A stretch of DNA of 64,000 nucleotides from positions 2,795,623-2,859,622 of the forward strand of contig NZ_VMSB01000001.1 in assembly GCF_009858245.1 (NCBI RefSeq). Reading direction: 5' to 3'. This document shows positions 46,439 through 56,307 of this stretch, one piece after another. The notes beneath the pieces are model-generated. The model was not told the DNA's origin, made no database searches, and saw only the letters and a list, made by a program, of their open reading frames with translations. The number at the start of each line of letters is the position of its first letter. Position 1 is the stretch's first letter. Made by a program: the position numbers and the translations under genes. This DNA is from Ornithinibacter aureus (GTDB lineage: Bacteria; Actinomycetota; Actinomycetes; Actinomycetales; Dermatophilaceae).

Positions 46439-46888
46439 GTGACGCCTTGGGGATCGATCAGGCCGCTACGTGTTGGTGGTCTCGTGGCGGTCGGATTCCT
46501 GGACGAGCAGCGCATCATCGTCGGGAGCCATGATGGGCTCGGCGTTCTGGATGCGGCGACAGGTGCTGTGCTCGACAGGTCTGAAGATCCCTCAGGTGAC
46601 TACGCGTGGTTCCACGAGCCACCACCGACCGCGTTCTACGAGGACGGTGAGGGGCTACACCGGGTGCCCGTGGCCGGGTTATGGGGTGGCGTGTTGTCCT
46701 CGACGACGCGTGACGGCTGGAGCTGCCGAATGACCCCTCGGGGTGTGGAGTTGGCCGGGCCCAACGGTAGTGGGTTCGTTGTCGATGACGAAGAGGCGCC
46801 ACGAGCCTGCGGATTCTCACCACTGGGCCGCGTCTTCGTCTTCGCGACCTCCCCCACCCTCCATGTCGGGGTCCGCACCTTGACTTGA
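46439..46888 (+). CDS. Hypothetical protein, possible beta-rich fold
   Basis: 149 residues from GTG. Sheet-like pattern with RIIVGSHDGLGVLDAATGAV, similar to one propeller blade. No family recognised. The 230 bp before it and 360 bp after it show no gene I can support. Marks the start of the accessory zone, where the GGATGCCG octamer becomes rare. Confidence 0.45.
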   Translation: MTPWGSIRPLRVGGLVAVGFLDEQRIIVGSHDGLGVLDAATGAVLDRSEDPSGDYAWFHEPPPTAFYEDGEGLHRVPVAGLWGGVLSSTTRDGWSCRMTPRGVELAGPNGSGFVVDDEEAPRACGFSPLGRVFVFATSPTLHVGVRTLT

Positions 46889-47248
46889 GCGGTGCTCGAG
46901 CAGGAACGTGGCCGCTCGGATCGCGGCATGAGGGGACGTACGAGTCTTGCAGAGTGCGCCGTGACGGTGGGCGCGGCATTGAGGGCAAGAACTCGACCAG
47001 CTCGGAGCCACCGCCGCAGCCCTCGGCCTCACCGGCACCTGAACAGAAACTCCTCCCAGGGCTCGGCACCGGGCAAGGGCTCTGGCGCATCAAAGAACGC
47101 TTTTCGTCGTCCACCACCAACTTCACCCGGCCGAACTCACCGCGTTCGACACCACCGAACGGAGGAAGGGCGAAAACCCTTGGGTTCAGGACTCCTGATC
47201 CCCCCGTCGGCGTCCTTCTGCGTTTGCTCGCCTCGGTCATTGCGCGCG

Positions 47249-47746
47249 TCACGGTACGGGGCGCAGGAACACATCCTCGAACTGCTTCTGGGCGCGTTTC
47301 GTACGTATGGCGCGGATCGTTCGCTGGCGTTCGGTCAGAGTCGGGTTTTCGAGGTTGAAGTAGCCAGTGTCGAAACGGTTCTCGCCGGTCGGGAAGCTCT
47401 GCTGGCGAAGGCGATCGACGAGCGTGGTGCAATAGGCAAGGAGCGTGCGAAAGCTGTCCGGATCGCGTTCGGCGTCACTCGCGTACAGTTCGCGAACAGC
47501 CGTCTCCTCATCCTCGTAATGGGTTCGCGCGGTGTCATCCAGCTCCCAGAAGAGGCGCAACGCGAGTGCACGATCACATCGCGGATGCGAGACCACTGCG
47601 AGCGGAACTGCGAACCCGTCGTCCCAGTTGTACGCGCTCATCAGTTCCCACAGCGCTCCCTCGTCGGGAAGGGCAGCGACCAGACTCGGCAATTGAGCGT
47701 GTTCAGTGCAATCGTGCTGGATGATCGCGGCGACGTCGTCACGCAT
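47249..47746 (-). CDS. DUF4274-like protein
   Basis: 165 residues from ATG 47746, with GAAGGGA upstream. The core LPDEGALWELMSAYNWDDGF then PLAVVSHPRCDRALALRLFW fits DUF4274, a family of unknown function found in accessory regions. Acidic throughout. It follows the membrane protein at 47806 on the same strand by 59 bp. Confidence 0.7.
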   Translation of the reverse strand: MRDDVAAIIQHDCTEHAQLPSLVAALPDEGALWELMSAYNWDDGFAVPLAVVSHPRCDRALALRLFWELDDTARTHYEDEETAVRELYASDAERDPDSFRTLLAYCTTLVDRLRQQSFPTGENRFDTGYFNLENPTLTERQRTIRAIRTKRAQKQFEDVFLRPVP

Positions 47747-47805
47747 GATGATCCCTTCATGGTTGGGCGATACCTCTCCCACGGAGGTCGTATCCCTGTA
47801 GTTCC

Positions 47806-48549
47806 TCAGGCGAGTGCATCGAAGGCGACAATCGCGAAGAGCACGGCCGGGCCCATAGCGAGGAGAAGGATCCACCGGACGCGACGCCTTCCCAGTCGTG
47901 TGTGCGGGAGCCGTGCGGTCGCGTACCAGGCGGCGAGCAGCGCCAGGGCGAAGGGAAGATAGAGCGCCCACAGTCCGACATCGATCTGCCCTCGCCCGTT
48001 CCGGCGTGTCGGCATCTCCACGTTCGCACGCTCCGGAGCTATGAGCTGCACGACGACGGCGCCGAGCAGCAGCAGCCCGGCGATTCCGTACATGACCACA
48101 CGTAACCGACGAGATGATTCCGGCGCGGCGTTCTCGGGGGCTGTCCGGTGCTCAGTCACGGGCACGCCGTATCTGAGGTTGTCGAGCTCCTCCTGACGAG
48201 CACGTTCTTCTTCACCGGAGCGGATGATGTTGCGTAGCTCATCCAGGGTGATCCGCGAGGCGTCACCCGTTACCTCCCCGTCGTCGGGTTCGGCGAACGT
48301 ATCGCAGAGGATGTAGCCGAAGCCTTGGGCATCCCAGCCCGACAGTAGGTCCAAGATGCCTGCCGCGCCGCTGTCGTACCAGTCGTTGGTGAACATCTCG
48401 ACATCGAGCACCGGAGCGCCCACGGCGATCAGCACCCGCAGTTCGCTGAACCCCAGCCCCGTCGCATCCTTCAAGCCGGTCAGCACACGTGCGGGTGCGG
48501 TAGCGCCGTCGATGAATACATGCAGCCGCGGTGAGGAGAGATCATTCAC
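47806..48549 (-). CDS. Hypothetical protein with two C-terminal membrane helices
   Basis: 247 residues from GTG 48549 (VNDLSSPRLHVFIDG). A soluble N-terminal domain of about 100 residues (LKDATGLGFSELRVLIAVGA), a helical linker, then helices near 150-172, 192-212 and 222-245. No family recognised. Possibly paired with the DUF4274 gene. Confidence 0.5.
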   Translation of the reverse strand: MNDLSSPRLHVFIDGATAPARVLTGLKDATGLGFSELRVLIAVGAPVLDVEMFTNDWYDSGAAGILDLLSGWDAQGFGYILCDTFAEPDDGEVTGDASRITLDELRNIIRSGEEERARQEELDNLRYGVPVTEHRTAPENAAPESSRRLRVVMYGIAGLLLLGAVVVQLIAPERANVEMPTRRNGRGQIDVGLWALYLPFALALLAAWYATARLPHTRLGRRRVRWILLLAMGPAVLFAIVAFDALA

Positions 48550-48942
48550 TGCGGCGTTCCCTTTGTCGTCGTGTCGTTGGAGTGTGCGGGAGGCGGCCCC
48601 TGCACCCCGCACCGCAGCTCTTCCAGATCAGGCTCCTATCGCGTCTGCCAGGGCGAATCGGTTGAGCGACGCAGGGATCGATACGTTCGGTGGCAGCGGA
48701 TGGATGCCGGTGATCCAGCCGTTTCGTAGGCGATGGTCCGACTCATCTGTTGTCAGTGTTCGCCGTGTCCATGCTGTCTATTCTAGAGACCCCTTCCCGG
48801 CGGCCTCCGATCATGTGCCGATCGCGTGAATGGTGTCAATGGGCAACGAGTCTGGGGTGCGGGTGTCGGCTGGCTTCGCCGTCTGCACGACCCATGTGGA
48901 CTTCCCCCCGAAGCGTGTAGGTATCAGCTATAAGGAGATGCT

Positions 48943-49233
48943 GTGCCTGAGACACGTAAGAAGTACGACCGTGAGTTCCGTGAGGGGGCTGTACGGATCG
49001 TCGAGGAGACCAACAAGCCGATCGCTGCCGTCGCGCGCGATCTCGGCGTCAACGAAGGGACCCTGGGCAACTGGGTTACCCGGGCTCGCGCCGAGCGTGA
49101 GGGACGCGGCGAAATGTCGGCCGGTGACATCGAGGAGTTGAAGCGGCTACGCGCGGAGAACGCCGAGCTGCGGATGGAGCGTGATGTCCTCAAGCGATCC
49201 GTGGTCCTGTGGGTGAAGGAGGCGACGAAGTGA
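48943..49233 (+). CDS. IS3-family transposase OrfA (element A)
   Basis: 96 residues. Helix-turn-helix YDREFREGAVRIVEETNKPI and a leucine-zipper tail (IEELKRLRAENAELRMERDV). GTG start with AAGGAG upstream. It recognises the element ends and forms OrfAB by frameshifting. Overlaps orfB by four bases. Confidence 0.92.
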   Translation: MPETRKKYDREFREGAVRIVEETNKPIAAVARDLGVNEGTLGNWVTRARAEREGRGEMSAGDIEELKRLRAENAELRMERDVLKRSVVLWVKEATK

Positions 49234-50158
49234 GCGTGGCACGCTTCGTGGTCGACCAGAGGACCAACTACCAGGTGCCCGTCGCGTTCACCTGCGCGCT
49301 GCTCGGGATCTCGATCTCGTGGTTCTACAAGTGGCTACCTCGGACGGCCATCGCGACCGGCCTGTACACCAAGCGGGACCTGCGCCGCGACACCATGGAC
49401 CGGGCGGTGAAGGTCATGTTCGACAAAAACCGCGGGTTGCACGGGTCCCCGCGGCTGGTGCTCGACCTGCGCGAGGAGGGGTGGACGGTCAGTGAGAAGA
49501 CGGTCGCGAACTCGATGCGCCGGCAAGGGTTGATCGCTCGGAAGATCAAGCGCCGCAACGGATTAACGAAGCAAGATAAGTCGAAGGCGCCGTTCCCGGA
49601 CTTGATTCGCCGGGACTTCACCGCGACCGCGGTCAACCAGCGCTGGGTCGGTGATATCACCGAGATCCCGACCGCGGCCGGGAAGCTGTACCTGGCCACC
49701 GTGATCGACCTGTACTCCCGCCGACTGATCGGGGCCGCGACGTCGCTGCACCCGAACGCGGAACTGGCCAAGGCCGCGATCACCATGGCCGTAACGGTCC
49801 GCGGCGGCAAAGAGGCGATCTGGAAGGAGGAGGAATCAGAGCGGTCATTTTCCACTCTGACCGCGGCTCGACCTACACCGCGGATCTGTTCACCCGCGCA
49901 TGCCGAAACCTCGGGATCCGCCAATCCATGGGACGCGTCGGATCGTGCTTCGATAATGCGGCCGCGGAGGCGTTCTTCTCCAGCCTCGAGTGGGAAGTCC
50001 TCTCCCGCAACGAGTTCCGAAACACCACCGAAGCCGCTACCGTGGTCTCGGACTGGTGCTGGAACTTCTACAACACCGACCGCCGCCACAGCGCCGCATC
50101 GATGATGTCACCCATCAACTACGAAAACGCTGCCCTCACCCCGAGAGCAGCCGCCTAA
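49230..50158 (+). pseudogene. IS3-family transposase OrfB (element A), frameshifted
   Basis: The rve core begins in one frame (QRWVGDITEIPTAAGKLYLA) and continues in another from about 49840 (VIFHSDRGSTYTADLFTRAC, then FFSSLEWEVL). Around 49815-49845 an insertion encoding WKEEESE-like residues breaks the frame between the first and second catalytic Asp. All three DDE residues can be found, but not in one frame. Confidence 0.85.
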
Positions 50159-50244
50159 GAGACAACCTCCACGATTCGGGGGGAACCACACATGCCGCCC
50201 CCCGCGATTCCCAGCCCCTTCCCACATCGAAGCTGGAAGGCATG

Positions 50245-50480
50245 GGGGCTCATCCCAATCGAGGGTGTAGGAGCTGGGTCTGAAGCCGCCGGATTCGAGC
50301 AGGCATCTGGCGATGTAGTTGGTGAGGTTGCGGAACCCGGGAGCGGAGCCGCGGAGGTGCTCGAGGCGACCGTTGATGGGTTCCGGTGGGTCCGTTGCTG
50401 GTGCCGGGGCGCTCGAAGTAGGCCAGGACAGCCCCGCCAGCCCAGGTCGACGAGTGTTGGGAGAGGCCCTTTGAGCACGA
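50245..50480 (-). pseudogene. ISL3-family transposase C-terminal remnant
   Basis: Minus strand shows AVLAYFERPGTSNGPT, then in a shifted frame the AINGRLEHLRG-like and NLTNYIARCLLESGGFRP-like end of ISL3 transposases. The rest of the gene is missing, cut off on the element A side and at the IS3-B copy. Confidence 0.65.
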
Positions 50481-50565
50481 TCGGCGATTCATACTCGCTG
50501 ACGGCGGTTGCACAGTCACCGACCCCCCGCAGCGGAAGGTGTCAAGCCGTTTGAGACATCTGCGG

Positions 50566-51531
50566 TCAGGCGCTTTGTATGAGGGCCTCCTGTGAGGGCT
50601 GGTTGATCCACGCGGCGGTGGGCAGTTTCGGTGGCGCGGGGCGTCGATGGCCGAAGCGGTCGGGGTGCGCGGCGTAGGCAGCGTCGAGGGTGGCCTGCCG
50701 CTGGGCGCGGACCTGTGTGGCGGTGCCGTAGTGGACCGAGGCGGGGGTGTGCAGCCCGATCCCGGCGTGGCGGTGCTCGTGGTTGTAGTAGCCGAAGAAC
50801 CTCTCCCCGAACGCTCTCGCGTCGGCCAGGGACCCGAACTCGCCGGGGAAGGCCGGGGCGTACTTCAACGTCTTGAACTGCGCCTCGCTGTAGGGGTTGT
50901 CGTTGGACACGTGCGGGCGGGAGTGGGAGCGGGTCACGCTCAGGTCGACGAGCAGCTGCGCGACGGGTTTGGAGGTCATCGAGGTGCCCCGGTCGGCGTG
51001 GACCACGTCGGGGATCCCGTGCACACCCATCGCCTCCTCGAGCATGGCCGTGGCGATCTGAGCGTCCTCGCGGGCGGCGACGGTCCACGCCACGACGTAC
51101 CGGGAGAAGATGTCGAGCACGACGTACAGGTCGTAGTACACCCCGCGCTGCGGCCCGCGCAGCTTGGTGATGTCCCAGGACCACACCTGCCCGGGCCTGG
51201 TCGCCACCAGCTCCGGTTTGACCCGGGGCGGGTGGGTGGCCTGGGCGCGGCGCTCACCCGCGGCGTCGTTCGCGCGCAGGATCCGGTGCATCGTGGACCG
51301 CGAGCACAGGTAGGTACCCTCGTCCAACAGCGTCGCCCACGCCTGGGCCACCGACTTGTCGGCGAACCGGTCGCTGGTCAACACCGTCAGCACCTGCGCC
51401 CGTTCGGCGTCGGTCAGCGCGTTGGGTGGGGCCGGTCGCGGCGCCGAATCCCTCACCGGGCGAGGAGCTTTGGCCCGGTAGTGGCTACCCCGCGCCCGGC
51501 CCAGCAGCGCACACGCGGCCTTGACGCCAGT
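50566..51531 (-). pseudogene. IS3-family OrfB (element B copy 1), 5' end cut by IS256
   Basis: Retains the rve core: WSWDITKLRGPQRGVYYDLY, VHADRGTSMTSKPV and SNDNPYSEAQFKTLKY with the DDE residues. The first about 10 codons (MINPLVDVLAV in copy 2) are on the other side of the IS256 insertion near 53000-53035, so the gene is broken. An internal ATG at 51456 could give a shorter protein. Confidence 0.85.
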
Positions 51532-51539
51532 ATGCCCCG

Positions 51540-52999
51540 GGGGGTATCAGATGGTCTGTGTAAGCGAGGGGGTCTCCAACCCTGAAGGAGTTTGACTGTG
51601 AGCATGACCAAGGAAGCGAAGACGGACGCTGTCGAGCCTGAGGCTCGCCGGTTGCGTCGGGAGTTGTTCACCGACGAGATGCTGGACCAGTTGATGGCTG
51701 CGACGGGTGAGCGTGGCCTGTCGCTGACCGGTGAGGGCGGGTTCTTGCCGGAGATGATCAAGGCCGTTCTCGAGCGGGGATGGAGGCCGAGCTGACCGGT
51801 CACCTGGGTTACGACAAGGGCGACCCGGCCGGGAAGGGGTCGGGCAACTCGCGTAACGGGTCCACCCCGAAGACGGTGGGCACCGAGGTTGGTGACATCG
51901 CGTTGGACCAGCCTCGGGACCGGAACTCCACGTTCGCGTCGGCGCTGGTGCCCAAGGGCGCCCGCCGCCTGGGCGGGCTGGAGGACATGATCATCTCCCT
52001 GTACGCCGGCGGGATGACGATCCGTGACATCCAGCACCACCTGGCGTCCACGCTGGGCACCGAGCTCTCGCACGAGACGATCAGCAAGGTCACCGACGCG
52101 GTCGCCGAGGAGGTCAAGGCGTGGCAGACCCGCCCGTTGGAGGCGTTCTACCCGGTGATCTATCTCGACGCGCTCGTGGTCAAGATCCGCGACGGGGCGC
52201 ACGTGGCCAACCGGGCCGCGCACATCGCCGTCGGGGTCGACATGGACGGGGTCAAGCACGTCCTGGGCATCTGGGTCCAAGCCGCCGAGGGCGCGAAGTT
52301 CTGGGCGTCGGTGTGCGCCGAGCTGGCCAACCGCGGCGTCAAGGACGTGCTGATCGTGTGCTGCGACGGGCTGACCGGCTTCCCCGAGGCCATCGAGGGC
52401 ACCTGGTCGCAGGCGATGGTCCAAACGTGTGTGGTGCACCTGATCCGGGCCTCGATGCGGTTCGTGTCCTACAGCGACCGCAAGGCCGTCGCCGCGATGC
52501 TGCGCCCGATCTACACCGCCGCCAACGAGGACGCCGCGCTGATCGCCCTGGCCACGTTCGCCGACTCCAACCTGGGCAAGAAGTACCCCGCCGCCGTCGC
52601 GTCGTGGGAGAACGCCTGGGACCGGTTCACCCCGTTCCTGGCGTTCGGGCCAGCCCTGCGCAAGGTCATCTACACGACCAACAGCATCGAGAGCTTGAAC
52701 TACCAGCTGCGCAAGATCATCAAGAACCGCGGCCACTTCCCCAACGACGCCGCCGCGATCAAGCTGCTCTGGTTGGCTATCCGCACCATCGAGGACAAAC
52801 GCGCCCGGCAACGCGCCAAAGAAGCCGGCCTACCCAAGGGCAGCCCCCGAAAAGCCCCCGGCAAACTCGTCGAAGGCTCGCTCATCCAAGGCTGGAAAGC
52901 CGCCCTGGGCGAGCTCGCCCTCGTCTACCCCGACCGCATCAACACCTACCTCTAACCCCATGTGACCCACCTCACTTACACAGAGAACTTGACACCCTC
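51540..52999 (+). mobile_element. IS256-family element inserted in IS3-B copy 1
   Basis: 1460 bp with inverted ends sharing TCTGTGTAAG-GAGG (left from 51540, right to 52999) and an exact 8-bp target duplication ATGCCCCG (51532-51539 and 53000-53007), the size usual for IS256. Comparison with the intact copy 2 of IS3-B confirms the empty site. Confidence 0.92.
51592..52955 (+). pseudogene. IS256-family (mutator type) transposase, frameshifted
   Basis: The first 67 codons (to KAVLERGWRPS) and a second frame from ATG 51780 (MEAELTGHLGYDKGDPAGKG) would join as VLERGMEAELTGHLGY if the GGGG run near 51776 had one more G. The second frame alone, 391 residues, contains the catalytic core: DALVVKIRDG, VCCDGLTGFPEAI and YTTNSIESLNYQLRK. 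Either a real deletion, or frame restoration by slippage, or a sequence error. Confidence 0.85.
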
Positions 53000-53031
53000 A
53001 TGCCCCGCCAGCTCGTCCACGAGCGGGCTGA

Positions 53032-53436
53032 TCACCGCCGCGACCGCTTGGTCGGCTCCGCGCTCTCGGAGAGCGTCTCCAAGAGCGCGTGTGCTTTTCC
53101 CATCAGGTCCAGCGCCGCCCTCGTGCGTGCCAGCTCGGCCTCGGCGCGCTCCGCCCGGGCTGTGAGCTCCTCAATCTCCCGGTCGCGGCGGTCCCGCGAG
53201 ACCGGGCCCAGCCCAGCCCGGGCACCGGCGTCAGCCGCTCGGCGCCACTCCACGATGTGCGAGGAGTACAGCCCTTCCCGGCGCAGGACCGCACCCCGCC
53301 CACCATGCTCAGCGGCGTCGTACTCGGCCAGGATCCGCGCCTTGTACTCCGCCGTGAACACCCGCCGCTTGGGCCGGTCACCTCGAGGTCCCATGGCCCC
53401 ATCATCAACGGCCCCATCGGCCAAAGTCATCGTCAT
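53032..53436 (-). CDS. IS3-family transposase OrfA (element B copy 1)
   Basis: 134 residues. Helix-turn-helix (FTAEYKARILAEYDAAEHGG) and a coiled coil (REIEELTARAERAEAELART). Differs from copy 2 at only a few residues. Separated from its orfB by the IS256 element. Confidence 0.88.
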   Translation of the reverse strand: MTMTLADGAVDDGAMGPRGDRPKRRVFTAEYKARILAEYDAAEHGGRGAVLRREGLYSSHIVEWRRAADAGARAGLGPVSRDRRDREIEELTARAERAEAELARTRAALDLMGKAHALLETLSESAEPTKRSRR

Positions 53437-53513
53437 CAGCTACTACTCGCTTCTCACCCCGTGCAAGGGAAGGAACTCAGTCGTTGTGTCTCACCACAGC
53501 CTGACGCACAGGG

Positions 53514-53705
53514 ATACGCCAGCGGGGGCTCGATGAGTGCCATCTCGCCGAAGCGGTCGAGCTGTACGACGAGGGCCTTACGCTAATGGAAGTCGGGCTG
53601 CGGTACGGGGTCAGCCAGCAAGCTGTCCGACGCGCGCTGGCCGCAGAGGGCGTCACGATTCGACCGGGTGGTCGGCGCGCAAAAGCCGTCGCATCGAACG
53701 TCTGA
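53514..53705 (+). pseudogene. Helix-turn-helix gene fragment beside IS3-B copy 1
   Basis: Open from the IS end: HLAEAVELYDEGLTLMEVGL then RYGVSQQAVRRALAAEGV and RPGGRRAK to a stop. It looks like the C-terminal HTH of a resolvase-type or transposon-associated protein. The 5' part is not found on the other side of the IS, so the original gene is truncated. Confidence 0.6.
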
Positions 53706-53760
53706 GCTGCGAGTCCGGCGGTGTCATCCGTTATCCGTGGGATTCGGAGCGAATCGGACA

Positions 53761-56307
53761 TCACTCGATCGGGATCTCGATCGGGGTGTGGAGGAGGTTC
53801 GCCACTGGTGTGTACAGGTCGACGTCGGTGGCGTCAGTCTGGAGTGATACGACGAGGGCGTAGCGGATCTTCCGGTCGACGCGTTCGCGGTTCTTGTTGT
53901 TCTTCCACCAGCCGCCGACGGGGTAGACGGCGATCTTTCCGGTGTCGGCGAGTGCTGAACCGTAGGTCTCCCAGATGTCTTGATGCAGTGAGCCGTACAG
54001 GCGTTGGTTGGCGCCAACGAGCCACGACACTTGTCCGCTTGCGGGGCGCCCGCCGGCTTCCTCGGTGCGGGCTTCACGGTTCACTCGCTGAATGAAATGG
54101 GCCTCAGATTCAAGGGGGTCTTGTAGCTCGAACCGGAGTCCGTGTGATGCGTACTTGTACCGCTGCCGCCATCCTCGTCGGGAAGCCGTCGGCTCGATGA
54201 AGTAGGAGAGGGTGACGCGCAGAGTCACGGAAGCGGAGCCCAGGTCTTGCAGTACTTCGCGCGGCCAAGGAAGGTCGTGTAGTCGGAACGACGGGACCTT
54301 GAACTCATCGCCCTCGAAAGGGGTGAACTCGTCCTGTACGACCAGGGTTACGGACCGATCGGAGGAGAACAACACGCGTTCCTCGGTCGGGACGCCCCAG
54401 CCGTATCGGCGTAGCAGCATCTGTTTGGCTTGAAGTCCGCTCTGCCCCGCACGATCGATTTCGTCGCGCATGATGGGTGTCCACTGCGCGGAGTGGACAA
54501 GGAGTGCTCGGATCGTCTCGGGCCAGTACTCGGGATAGGTGGCCATGACGAGGGCTGCGAGCCGGGAGCCTTGCGCGGTCGCGGCGCTGGTTGCGTTGGC
54601 CGATGCCAGAGCCTGGTCGTTTGTGTGCCCGGTGGTTCGCAGGGACAGCGCCGGGTGATTCGGCTCGAACATGGAGGCGGTGTCATGGAGGACGTTGCCG
54701 CCTTCCATGACGATGTCGGGCTTGATCGGCCAGCGCCTGTTCCCGAACGGCAGAGACGTGCGACTGTGGGGCGAGAGGTCGCCCTTCCGCGCGACAGGGG
54801 TCCAGCCTGCGAAGGCCGGATCGGTCGGGACCGCGTCGAGGTCGGTGTAGGCGCCGACGGTGAGTGCGTTCCAGGCTTGGCCGGGATCTCGAACCGGAGA
54901 GGTGTCGGATTCGGCGAGGTGGTCGGCGACGTAGCCGGTTACGTTTCCGGCGGACACGATCAGGAGTCTTGCTGCTTCGCTGTCTGGTGGCGCGAGTAGC
55001 CGGAGTTCGTCGCCGTTGCTGACGACGTTGGCGCCGACGGCCAGTGCGTCGACGGTGGCCGACCACAGCGTGGGCTGACCTGGGCTGCCGGGGGTGTCGG
55101 TACTGGTGCTGACCGGCATGCAGAACACCCGGCGCCGTGTCGCTGCGATTTCGGGCAGCGAGACGGCTTGGGCGGTGACGTCTCCGTACGCGCGGGGTTC
55201 GTGCGGCTTCTCGGTCTTGGTCGGAAGGATGCGAACCGACTCCAGTCGGTGTCGCAGCACAACGGAGTCCGATCCGAGCAGGTGGCGGTCGACCGCGGCT
55301 CCCAGCAGCGCGATGCCGGCCATCTTGGTGCCATGTCCGTCTTGATCGAAGCCGCTGACGCCGATCACGGTGTGCAGGTCCTGGGGTGCCAGGGACTGCT
55401 CGATGAGGACGTGAGTTCTCGCTACGCCCGTGTCGAGGTGGCAGACGGCGGGCTGGAGTTCGTCGGCAGGTTCCAGTCGCTTGGCCAGGTCGTCGACGTA
55501 GTCGGCTTGCTCCTCGGCGGTGAGGTCTTCTATGGAGTCGATGAACTCCGGGCGCCGGATTTCGGCCAGCGGCACCGCGGTGAACGGTAGGACTTCAAGC
55601 TGCGCCCACGTCGCCTCGACCCACATGACGTCGCGGTCGACGAGCCGGAGGAGACGCTGCGAGATGGTCAGTCCGGAGGCTTCGGCGAAGCGCCGTAGCA
55701 GATCGGGGCCGTCAGCGTTTGGGCGTAGCCATAGTTCCCACCATGTCGTCGTACCTTCTGGAGGGCGACCCTCGGACTGCCAAAGGTCACCCAGGATGGT
55801 GGCACGGATGCGTGCGATGTTCGCGACGAGTTCGTTGTTGCGAGGTTTGCCTTTCGGTGACTCCTTCGCCAGGTAGTCCTCGAAGAGCTGCAGGAACTTC
55901 GCACGGTAGTCGTCGCTGACCCAGACGGTCGCTCGCTCGGGGATGCCAGAACCCGAGTCCGCGGGGAGAACCGAGAGAAGGAGCCACTTGGGGCGCCTGC
56001 GCTGCGAATCGCGGTGCGAGGTGAGCTGTTGGAGAGTGTCGAGCTTGAGCGGATAGGCGGGGTCAGAGCCCTCCAACGTGATGATGGTGCCCAAGGCACG
56101 TAGCTCGTCGTCTGGGAGTTGTTCTTCACGGGTCTCGTCACCGCTAGAGAACGCGGACTGCAACTCGTTCAGCCGCCCGCCGCCGTGACCGGCACGGTCT
56201 TCGACCGGACGAATCTTCGGGTCCGGTCCACCCCGTCGGCGAAACTCCTCGTCTGCCGCTCGATCTTCTACCAGAAGGTGACTGAGGTGTTCCTGCCCCT
56301 CAGCCAA
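53761..56307 (-). CDS. ietS: Subtilisin-like S8 serine protease, IetS-type defence component
   Basis: 848 residues if started at TTG 56307, which overlaps the ATPase stop by eight bases and begins MAEGQEHLSHLLVEDRA; GTG 56355 would add 16 residues. After a 280-residue N-terminal domain comes an S8 fold with Asp292 (CHLDTG), His325 (DGHGTKMAG), oxyanion Asn455 (SAGN) and Ser574 (NATSAATAQ), then a C-terminal beta domain. No signal peptide, so cytoplasmic. The partner is the AAA+ ATPase immediately upstream; the pair matches IetAS, known for plasmid stability and anti-phage activity. How it is triggered is unknown. Confidence 0.85.
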   Translation of the reverse strand: MAEGQEHLSHLLVEDRAADEEFRRRGGPDPKIRPVEDRAGHGGGRLNELQSAFSSGDETREEQLPDDELRALGTIITLEGSDPAYPLKLDTLQQLTSHRDSQRRRPKWLLLSVLPADSGSGIPERATVWVSDDYRAKFLQLFEDYLAKESPKGKPRNNELVANIARIRATILGDLWQSEGRPPEGTTTWWELWLRPNADGPDLLRRFAEASGLTISQRLLRLVDRDVMWVEATWAQLEVLPFTAVPLAEIRRPEFIDSIEDLTAEEQADYVDDLAKRLEPADELQPAVCHLDTGVARTHVLIEQSLAPQDLHTVIGVSGFDQDGHGTKMAGIALLGAAVDRHLLGSDSVVLRHRLESVRILPTKTEKPHEPRAYGDVTAQAVSLPEIAATRRRVFCMPVSTSTDTPGSPGQPTLWSATVDALAVGANVVSNGDELRLLAPPDSEAARLLIVSAGNVTGYVADHLAESDTSPVRDPGQAWNALTVGAYTDLDAVPTDPAFAGWTPVARKGDLSPHSRTSLPFGNRRWPIKPDIVMEGGNVLHDTASMFEPNHPALSLRTTGHTNDQALASANATSAATAQGSRLAALVMATYPEYWPETIRALLVHSAQWTPIMRDEIDRAGQSGLQAKQMLLRRYGWGVPTEERVLFSSDRSVTLVVQDEFTPFEGDEFKVPSFRLHDLPWPREVLQDLGSASVTLRVTLSYFIEPTASRRGWRQRYKYASHGLRFELQDPLESEAHFIQRVNREARTEEAGGRPASGQVSWLVGANQRLYGSLHQDIWETYGSALADTGKIAVYPVGGWWKNNKNRERVDRKIRYALVVSLQTDATDVDLYTPVANLLHTPIEIPIE

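Larger units (their letters stand above)
48897..50192 (+). mobile_element. IS3-family element A
   Basis: Ends TGGACTTCCCCCCGAA (left) and, inverted, TGTGGTTCCCCCCGAA (right), with CATG immediately outside on both sides as a likely 4-bp target duplication. Carries orfA and a frameshifted orfB on the plus strand, so probably not autonomous. Confidence 0.8.
50533..53513 (-). mobile_element. IS3-family element B, copy 1, split by an IS256 element
   Basis: Near-identical to 58627-60138. The shared sequence runs from CGGAAGGTGTCAAGCC to CTGACGCACAGGG; inner ends TGTCAAGCC...TGAGACA form rough inverted repeats. The element is interrupted at 51540-52999. Same orientation as copy 2. Confidence 0.85.

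Noticed and set aside
51531-51548. CsoR-like palindrome TATGCCCC..GGGGTATC
   Set aside because: It spans the junction of the IS256 target duplication and the element end, so the symmetry is accidental and there is no copper gene next to it.
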